DNA from: Paenibacillus pedocola
GTDB lineage: Bacteria > Bacillota > Bacilli > Paenibacillales > Paenibacillaceae
Direction of reading: 5' to 3'
Assembly: GCF_031599675.1 (NCBI RefSeq)
Contig: NZ_CP134223.1
Span: forward strand, 4,774,001 to 4,838,000
Length of the DNA: 64,000 bases
Shown here: positions 60,751 through 64,000 of the stretch, piece after piece
Layout of the letters: each line of letters begins with the position of its first letter
How positions within the stretch are numbered: position 1 is the stretch's first letter
Made by a program: the position numbers and the translations under genes
The notes under the pieces: generated by a model
Databases searched by the model: none
What the model was told of the DNA's origin: nothing
What the model saw: the letters and a program-made list of their open reading frames with translations, nothing else

Positions 60751-61194
60751 TTATTGCAGAAATTGCAGAACCGCCTGGTTCACAAGTTTACCATCGGCGC
60801 GACCTTTGACTTTAGGCATCAGCGCGCTCATGACCTTACCCATATCACTTTTCGAAGAAGCACCGGTTTCCTGGATGGTCTGCTGTACAATTACTTTAAT
60901 TTCTTCTTCGGAAAGCTGCGTAGGAAGATACTTAATGATAATCTCGATTTCTGCCTTCGTACTCGCGGCAAGCTCGTCGCGACCCGCTGATTCAAATTCT
61001 TGGAGGGCATCTTTGCGCTGTTTGATTTCACGACTAAGGATATCAAGCACTTCGTTGTCGTCTAATGTTCTCTTCAAATCTATTTCAAGATACTTTATCG
61101 TAGAACGAACCATTCGAATGGTGGAGAGTGTGAACTTGTCCTTACTCTTCATCGCTTGCTTCATATCTTCGTTCAATCGTTCGCTAAGATTCAT
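60751..61194 (-). CDS. yqeY: GatB/YqeY domain protein
   Basis: 147 residues, helical, with the YqeY pattern MKQAMKSKDKFTLSTIRMVRS and ASSKSDMGKVMSALMPKVKGRADG. It resembles the tail domain of GatB and may bind tRNA or a transamidosome. Follows rpsU by 15 bp, as in B. subtilis; AGGAGG precedes the ATG. Confidence 0.95.
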   Translation of the reverse strand: MNLSERLNEDMKQAMKSKDKFTLSTIRMVRSTIKYLEIDLKRTLDDNEVLDILSREIKQRKDALQEFESAGRDELAASTKAEIEIIIKYLPTQLSEEEIKVIVQQTIQETGASSKSDMGKVMSALMPKVKGRADGKLVNQAVLQFLQ

Positions 61195-61209
61195 GACTCG
61201 GTAATCCTC

Positions 61210-61383
61210 CTAAAACTTTCTCTTACGAGCAGCCTCAGACTTCTTCTTGCGCTTTACGCTTGGCTTCTCATAATGCTTGCGTTTCTTCACCTCAGCCAAG
61301 ACACCATCTTTAGCGATGGAACGTTTAAAGCGACGAAGTGCAGCATCAATTGTCTCGTTTTTACGAACTTTCGTTTCAGACAC
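61210..61383 (-). CDS. rpsU: 30S ribosomal protein S21
   Basis: 57 residues from GTG 61383, 7 bp after GGAGGG. VRKNETIDAALRRFKRSIAKDGVLAEVKKRKHYEKPS and the basic tail KRKKKSEAARKRKF match S21. The longer frame to 61443 is not used. S21 binds the 30S platform near the anti-Shine-Dalgarno sequence. Confidence 0.97.
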   Translation of the reverse strand: MSETKVRKNETIDAALRRFKRSIAKDGVLAEVKKRKHYEKPSVKRKKKSEAARKRKF

Positions 61384-61521
61384 CAGTTTTCCCTCCCTCC
61401 GACCAGACCGTCCAAGAGCATAACACGGTTCATCAAATTTCATTATAGGTCAAACCGAAATAAGGTGTCAACCTTCGTGTTATTCTTTTTTCTGGCTGGT
61501 TATCTTATTTTGAAAAATATG

Positions 61522-61881
61522 CTAAGCGTGTGAAGCTGAAGTGCCGACAAGAGCGCCCAGTTTGGCACCGCCCAGCAGGTGATAATGAAGGTGAGGCACG
61601 GCTTGTCCGCTATCCGGTCCGCAGTTGTTGATCAGCCGGTAGCCGGTTTCCGCAATGCCAAGCTCTATGGCAATTTGCTGTGCCACAGCATGAATCTCGC
61701 CGATCAGCGGCAAATCCTCCGCCGTGACATCATTCATCGAGGCGATGAATTTCTTCGGGATAATGAGCACATGCACTGGCGCAGCAGGCTCAATGTCATA
61801 GAACGCCAGAATCCGCTCGTTCTCGAAAACCTTTTTGGAAGGGATTGTGCCCTCAATAATTTTGCTAAAGACGGTTTCCAT
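61522..61881 (-). CDS. hit: HIT family nucleotide-binding protein
   Basis: 119 residues from ATG 61881, 9 bp after AGGAGG. The HIT motif HLHYHLLGG (near residue 98) and ILAFYDIEPAAPVHVLIIPKKFI are typical of HINT-like hydrolases that act on nucleotide phosphoramidates or dinucleotides. The 5' leader contains the hairpin element described at 61901-61972. A longer frame to 62037 runs through that element and is not used. Confidence 0.94.
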   Translation of the reverse strand: METVFSKIIEGTIPSKKVFENERILAFYDIEPAAPVHVLIIPKKFIASMNDVTAEDLPLIGEIHAVAQQIAIELGIAETGYRLINNCGPDSGQAVPHLHYHLLGGAKLGALVGTSASHA

Positions 61882-61900
61882 ACAATGCTTCCTCCTAAAA

Positions 61901-61972
61901 GTTTTGTGGAGCATGCCTGCCTGAATTTTCTTCGCAACAAAACTCGCTTTGTAAGCAGACGCTTTGTTTTGT
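61901..61972 (-). repeat. Hairpin element in the hit 5' leader
   Basis: GTTTTGT at 61901-61907 and 61966-61972 (65 bp apart) with the complement ACAAAAC at 61937-61943. The intervening text matches the cdd element (AGCAT, CTTCG, GCTTTGTAAGCA). On the minus strand the last arm is followed by TTTTAGGAGG, the hit ribosome site. Confidence 0.8.
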
Positions 61973-62515
61973 GGAGCGCCTGCTTCGGTCTTACAGCCCG
62001 GCTGTCTTCGCCACAATAAATTTATGTCTCTAATCATACAGGATTATAAAGGAATACGAAAGCGGAAGAAGCAGAATACAGCTCATCTGGAAGATAGATA
62101 TTTAAAATATGGTACGGTCGGGGAGTTGGAGGGCTGCGAAACATCTCATACAAAATCTCAGAGCAAAGAAAAGAGCATGAGACAATGTTTAACATAATGG
62201 CCGTAGTTTAAACAGCGAAGATTACGCTAAAAACAGTAATTACAAGTACGGGCTTGGCCAAGTTGCTGGAACAGGCCTGTTATTACTAGCGAAAACTGTA
62301 TCAGTAACAGAAAACAAGAATTTCAGTGCGATCTAGCCATCCTTTTTTTTAAAAACCGGCTTTTCAAAGTAATCTGTGTAAATAACTAAGGAATTACTTC
62401 CTCAGAGGCAACAGAGCTCTATTGAAGTGCACCCTTTATTCTGCAAATAGATTCGAAAATCCATAAAAAGGCGGCTGTAAGCGGTTTGTCCCCTGCCTGA
62501 AGCACCAAAAAAGCC

Positions 62516-62612
62516 AAAAAAAAAGAAACACCCTTAGCAGCTTAAAAAGCTGATTCGGCGGCGGACGTATGAAAAGGAGATCTTCCCGGTCATACGTCCG
62601 CCGAGGTGTTTC
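62516..62612 (-). terminator. Branched terminator after sbcC
   Basis: Outer stem GAAACACC / GGTGTTTC (62525-62532, 62605-62612) encloses two arms: AGCAGCTT-AAA-AAGCTG and a 13-bp arm GGCGGACGTATGA / TCATACGTCCGCC (62560-62572, 62590-62602). Nine T follow on the minus strand. Confidence 0.85.
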
Positions 62613-62692
62613 TAAAATGATGTCGGCTTAGCTGTATTATAACAGGGGTTTGAAGGTGTCTCTGTGATCGACATCACATCAAACCCCAAGTC

Positions 62693-64000
62693 TCACATTT
62701 TTTCCAAAAGAATGTGCGAACCCCCGCCTCCCTGCTCGGCAGGAACAACAATCAGCTTGCGCGGCAGCCGTGCCCGAAGCTCGGGAACATGGCTGATGAT
62801 GCCGACGGCCAGCTGATCATTATGCAATCTCTCCAGAGAAGTAATGACGGTATCCAGCAGGTCCGGATCAAGTGTGCCGAAGCCTTCATCCAGGAAGAAG
62901 AATTGCAGCGGATACTGCCCCCGCAGCTGGATCTGTGCCGATAAGGCAAGCGCCAGCGAGAGAGAGGTCAGGAACGTCTCGCCGCCTGACAACGTGGAGA
63001 CCGGACGTCTCACGCCTCCGTTCCCGTCATCGCGGATGACAAAGCCGCCTCCCGAGTCGACCTCCAGCGCGTACCGCTGCTTGCTCAGGAAGCGCAGCCG
63101 CTGTGACGCGGCCTGGCATACCTGCATCAGCTGCTCCTCAGCGATATATTCAACGAAGGCATTTCCGCGCAGCACTGCCTGCAGCTTGGACAAGCTGTCC
63201 TGAAGCGCGGCATGCTCCACCCGCTGGCCCTCAAGTTCCATCCAGCGCACATGGCGGTGCTGCAAATCTTCCAGATCGCGCTCGGCGCGCGCCCGGTGCT
63301 GCAGCGACTCCTCATCGTCCTCTTTGCACCGCTGAAGGGCAGTCTGACTCTCCAGCCATTCCTCGCTGCTGAGCACAGCACCCTGCAGCTTGTCTTCAAT
63401 GCTGCGCAGCTGCAGGTTCACCTCAGCCTCAGCCTCGCGATGACTCCGCACCTGTACAGCAGCGGCACTCCGTTCTTCCGGCGGCAAAGCTGCCGCTTCC
63501 ACTTCGGAGGCCGAGCCAAACGGAGAAGACTGCAGGCTCTCCTCCCAGCGGGAAGCTGCCTCGGTGTAGTGCTCGTGAGCTGATTCTGCCGCCTGCCGGG
63601 CAATAGCAGCTTCCTTCAGCTCATGCTGTGCTTTCTCCGCAGCCTGGCGGTGACTCTGTCTGCTGTTCTCCAGTGCAGACTGCAGCTTATGCAGCTGCTG
63701 CTCACATTCTGCAAGCAGACCAGCCGCGGGACGGCCGCCTGTCCACTGGTGCAGGCGCTGCTCTTTCTCACGCTCCAGGGCTTCTTTGCCTTCAAGCTGT
63801 GCGTGTAAGTGCGTCAGCTCCTTGTCCAGACCTGCGATTTCTTCCTGAAGCCCCTGCACAGCGGAGCTCTTCTCCTCCAGGAATTTCACGCTGATCTCAA
63901 GCCGTCCTCTGATCTCTTCGGACTGCTCATCCTTGGCCAGCATCGCGCGGTAGGCATCCTCCGCTTCATGCAGTGCCAGCTCGGGGAATAGTGAGGCCCA
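62693..64000 (-). CDS. sbcC: Nuclease SbcC, C-terminal part (5' end cut by window edge)
   Basis: 435 residues to the stop; the frame is open to the right edge. A long coiled coil (up to about residue 240) is followed by the C-terminal ATPase half: ABC signature STLSGGETFLTSLSLALALS and Walker B LQFFFLDEGFGTLDPDL. With SbcD it forms the Mre11-Rad50-like complex that processes hairpins and DNA ends. The N-terminal Walker A half lies outside. Confidence 0.92.
   Translation of the reverse strand, partial: WASLFPELALHEAEDAYRAMLAKDEQSEEIRGRLEISVKFLEEKSSAVQGLQEEIAGLDKELTHLHAQLEGKEALEREKEQRLHQWTGGRPAAGLLAECEQQLHKLQSALENSRQSHRQAAEKAQHELKEAAIARQAAESAHEHYTEAASRWEESLQSSPFGSASEVEAAALPPEERSAAAVQVRSHREAEAEVNLQLRSIEDKLQGAVLSSEEWLESQTALQRCKEDDEESLQHRARAERDLEDLQHRHVRWMELEGQRVEHAALQDSLSKLQAVLRGNAFVEYIAEEQLMQVCQAASQRLRFLSKQRYALEVDSGGGFVIRDDGNGGVRRPVSTLSGGETFLTSLSLALALSAQIQLRGQYPLQFFFLDEGFGTLDPDLLDTVITSLERLHNDQLAVGIISHVPELRARLPRKLIVVPAEQGGGGSHILLEKM

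Larger units (their letters stand above)
61882..62692. other. Long non-coding region between hit and sbcC
   Basis: 811 bp without a credible gene. It holds the hit leader element (61901-61972), an AT-rich stretch of about 450 bp (62040-62500) with no clear motif, and the sbcC terminator (62516-62612). A 77-codon plus-strand frame (61964-62197) lacks a ribosome site and protein-like composition. Confidence 0.65.

Noticed and set aside
61882..62037. Longer N-terminus of hit
   Set aside because: It crosses the hairpin element; ATG 61881 has AGGAGG and the normal HIT start.
61964..62197. 77-codon plus-strand frame downstream of hit
   Set aside because: No ribosome site, unlikely composition, and it overlaps the hit leader.
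1..64000. CRISPR arrays, transposases, integrases, phage genes, tRNA or rRNA genes
   Set aside because: No spaced direct-repeat array of CRISPR type, no transposase or integrase motifs and no cloverleaf were recognised. The tandem repeats found have unit structure unlike CRISPR.

Overview
The window is ordinary chromosomal DNA of an endospore-forming low-GC Gram-positive bacterium, most likely Paenibacillus or a close relative. The evidence is B. subtilis-like gene order over long stretches (bshC-mraZ-rsmH-ftsL-pbpB; sigA-dnaG-glyQS-recO-yqzL-era-cdd-dgkA-ybeY-pgpH-phoH-yqfD-yqfC-floA-nfeD-yqeY-rpsU), sporulation genes (yqfC, yqfD, an RsfA-type regulator, a YlaJ/YhcN lipoprotein), bacillithiol synthesis, many strong AGGAGG ribosome sites with TTG or GTG starts, and factor-independent terminators after most units. 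No mobile element, phage, CRISPR array, tRNA or rRNA was found.

Layout. 1-16.2 kb (minus strand): the division/cell-wall cluster pbpB (cut by the left edge), ftsL, rsmH, mraZ, then ahcY, bshC, a five-gene oligopeptide ABC operon (oppABCDF), a DUF3397 protein, panE and an rsfA-like regulator; a DUF2626 gene runs on the plus strand. Compared with B. subtilis, ahcY and the opp operon look inserted into a conserved block. 16.3-25.5 kb: a coiled-coil secreted protein facing an orphan solute-binding protein, then the yla group (ylaK PIN-PhoH, ylaJ, a YlaL-like flavin-fold protein, an LCP enzyme, ylaH, typA). 25.6-36 kb: a membrane protein, two divergent TerC-family genes, thiI and its cysteine desulfurase, a lytic transglycosylase, DUF4190, DUF1540 and DUF3907 proteins, and a subtilisin-family protease. 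34.8-37.6 kb: a MocR-type regulator divergent from an aminotransferase. 37.6-38.4 kb: a 51-bp tandem repeat and the RNase P RNA gene. 38.4-44.7 kb: the sigma-A/primase macromolecular synthesis group with nif3-like, trmK, a membrane protein, rpoD, dnaG and yqxD. 44.8-50.3 kb: glyQS under a T-box, recO, yqzL and era. 50.9-61.9 kb: cdd to hit, including the yqfC/yqfD sporulation pair and floA-nfeD. The right edge cuts the nuclease gene sbcC.

No convincing new multi-gene system is visible. The most unusual signals are non-coding: (1) a repeated hairpin element in the 5' leaders of cdd and hit, whose stem differs between the two sites but remains complementary, and whose last arm abuts the ribosome site; (2) a 155-bp dispersed palindromic repeat, one copy of which appears nested in another; (3) the 51-bp tandem repeat beside rnpB; (4) an RNase P RNA that reads as type A although Bacillus has type B; and (5) candidate operators at mraZ, the MocR pair, the TerC pair and rsfA/DUF2626.

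All calls rest on reading the sequence and recalled family knowledge; no database search or folding program was run.
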